A DNA stretch of 6,099 bases from the NCBI GenBank assembly GCA_002291955.1, contig DBBA01000067.1, positions 1 to 6,099 of the forward strand, written 5' to 3'. The notes below the pieces were generated by a model. The model had not been told where the DNA came from and ran no database searches. It saw only the letters and a list, made by a program, of their open reading frames with translations. Made by a program: the position numbers and the translations under genes. Source of the DNA: Rhodobacteraceae bacterium UBA996 (GTDB lineage Bacteria > Pseudomonadota > Alphaproteobacteria > Rhodobacterales > Rhodobacteraceae). Positions 4,718 to 6,099 of this stretch are shown one piece after another (within the stretch, counting starts at the first letter, position 1; each line of letters begins with the position of its first letter).

Positions 4718-6099
4718 ATGGACATCTTCGCCCACCTGCGAGCGCGGGCCGTCGCCGCGCTCGCCGAGCTTCTCCCCGACCTCCCGCCCGAGACCTTCGC
4801 GCGCGTCGCGGTCGAGCCGCCGCGCGAGGCGGCGCATGGCGACATGGCGACCAACGCGGCGATGGTGGTGGCGAAGGCGGCGAAGCTGCCGCCGCCCAAG
4901 CTCGCGGCGCAACTCGCCGAAAGGCTCGCCGCCCTGCCGGAGGTGGCGGACGCCGCGCCCGCAGGCCCCGGCTTCGTCAACCTCCGCCTGCGCGACGACT
5001 TCGTCCGCGCCCAGGTGGCGGAGGTCTTGCGCGCGGGCGAGGCCTATGGCGACGGGGCGGCGAAGCCGGGCTCGGTGAACGTGGAGTACGTCTCGGCCAA
5101 CCCGACGGGGCCGATGCACGTGGGCCATTGCCGGGGCGCGGTGGTGGGCGACGCGCTCGCCAACCTGCTCGCCAAGGCGGGGCACCGGGTGACGAAGGAG
5201 TACTACATCAACGACGCGGGGGCGCAGGTGCAGGCGCTCGCCTACGCGGCGTATTGGCGGTACCTCCAGGCGCTCGGCACGACGATGACGGAGGAGGAGT
5301 ACGCGCAGCTCGTCCCCGGCGGCTTGCAGTACCGGGGCGAGTACCTCGTGCCCGTGGGCGCGGCGCTGAAGGAGGCGCGCGGCGACGCGCTGGCCGAGTG
5401 CGACAACGAACACGTGTACGGCATGGCGGGCCCCGACCGGTGGCTGCGCGAGGTGCGCGAATTCACCGTCGCCGCGATGATGCGCGAGATCCGCGATGAC
5501 CTCGCGGCCCTCGGCGTCGCGCAGGATGTCTTTGTCTCCGAAGCGGAGCGCGTCGCGGCGGGCGACCTCGACCGCGCCGAGAAACTGCTGGACGAGCGCG
5601 GCCTCATCTACCGCGGCGTGCTGGAGCCGCCCAAGGGCAAGACGCCCGAGGATTGGGAGCCGCGCGAGCAAACCCTCTTCCGCGCCACGCAATTCGGCGA
5701 CGACACCGACCGCCCGCTGCGTAAGAGCGACGGCAGCGGCACCTACTTCGCCAACGACATCGCCAACCACCTGCACAAGCTCGACCGGGGCTTCACCGAG
5801 CTCGTCCACGTCTGGGGCGCGGACCACGGCGGCTACGTCAAGCGCATGAAGGCCGCCGTCGCCGCGCTGAGCGACAACCGGGTGCCGCTCGACGTGGTGC
5901 TCGCGCAGATCGTCCACGTGCTGAAGGACGGCGAGCCGGTGCGGATGAGCAAGCGCGCGGGCACCTACGTCACGCTGCGCGACCTGATCGACGAGGTGGG
6001 CAAGGACGCGGTGCGCTTCACCATGCTGACGCGCAAGGCCGACGCGCAGATGGAGTTCGACCTCGGCCTCGTCGTGCAGCAGAGCCGCGACAACCCGGT
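4718..6099 (+). CDS. argS: Arginyl-tRNA synthetase, 3'-partial
   Basis: Class I aminoacyl-tRNA synthetase that charges tRNA-Arg with arginine using ATP, in the cytoplasm; essential. The first 460 residues are present of the roughly 550-600 usual. Domains in order: the N-terminal Add-1 domain that contacts the tRNA elbow (about 1-90, with HGDMATNAAM at 40-49 and GPGFVNLRL at 83-91); the catalytic Rossmann fold opening with VEYVSANPTGPMHVGH (HIGH-type motif HVGH at 134-137); EYYINDAGAQ (161-170); VWGADHGGYVKRMKAA further on; and the second signature as MSKRAGT (410-416), a KMSKS variant normal for many ArgS. The start of the anticodon-binding domain would follow; the window ends in it or just before it. 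The ATG at 4718 gives MDIFAHLRAR, a typical ArgS beginning, but no ribosome binding site precedes it; a 9-bp hairpin does. No frameshift was seen. Confidence 0.97.
   Translation, partial: MDIFAHLRARAVAALAELLPDLPPETFARVAVEPPREAAHGDMATNAAMVVAKAAKLPPPKLAAQLAERLAALPEVADAAPAGPGFVNLRLRDDFVRAQVAEVLRAGEAYGDGAAKPGSVNVEYVSANPTGPMHVGHCRGAVVGDALANLLAKAGHRVTKEYYINDAGAQVQALAYAAYWRYLQALGTTMTEEEYAQLVPGGLQYRGEYLVPVGAALKEARGDALAECDNEHVYGMAGPDRWLREVREFTVAAMMREIRDDLAALGVAQDVFVSEAERVAAGDLDRAEKLLDERGLIYRGVLEPPKGKTPEDWEPREQTLFRATQFGDDTDRPLRKSDGSGTYFANDIANHLHKLDRGFTELVHVWGADHGGYVKRMKAAVAALSDNRVPLDVVLAQIVHVLKDGEPVRMSKRAGTYVTLRDLIDEVGKDAVRFTMLTRKADAQMEFDLGLVVQQSRDNP

Noticed and set aside
4700..5917. A 405-codon minus-strand frame
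   Set aside because: It is fully antisense to argS, whose motifs are unmistakable.

Overview
The window is very GC-rich and densely coding. It looks like a chromosomal piece of an alphaproteobacterium or a close relative. That assignment rests mainly on the arginyl-tRNA synthetase at the right end, whose sequence style (for example EYVSANPTGPMHVGH and VWGADHGGYVKRMKAA) is what I associate with alphaproteobacterial ArgS. No database search was possible, so it is an inference.

Layout from left to right: (1) 2-610 (+) is the 3' part of a class I SAM-dependent methyltransferase that enters from beyond the left edge. (2) 658-1539 (-) is a second, different class I methyltransferase, complete, convergent with the first; a GC-rich hairpin fills the 47-bp gap between them. 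(3) 1659-3002 (-) is a complete CoA-transferase of the acetyl-CoA hydrolase / 4-hydroxybutyrate CoA-transferase family with a textbook Shine-Dalgarno sequence. (4) 3092-3964 (-) is a polytopic membrane protein of the PAP2 superfamily, closest in motif layout to the Aur1/inositol-phosphorylceramide-synthase-like branch. (5) 4041-4658 (+) is a small Pro/Ser/Ala/Gly-rich exported-looking protein with an internal tandem repeat and a C-terminus resembling a PEP-CTERM (exosortase) sorting signal. (6) 4718-6099 (+) is argS, cut off by the right edge before its anticodon-binding domain is complete.

Genes 2 to 4 run the same way with gaps of 89 and 119 bp, each gap holding an inverted repeat, so they could be one loose transcription unit or three separate ones. 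Genes 4 and 5 diverge from a 76-bp region that must hold both starts. There is no gene-free stretch above 300 bp.

I see no mobile element, tRNA, rRNA, CRISPR array or obvious defence system, and the genes do not form one evident pathway. The methyltransferases and the CoA-transferase are ordinary metabolic or surface-modification enzymes. The least ordinary content is the small repeat protein with its putative sorting tail, its placement beside a PAP2 lipid enzyme, and the perfect 9-bp hairpin just before the argS start, where no ribosome binding site is visible.
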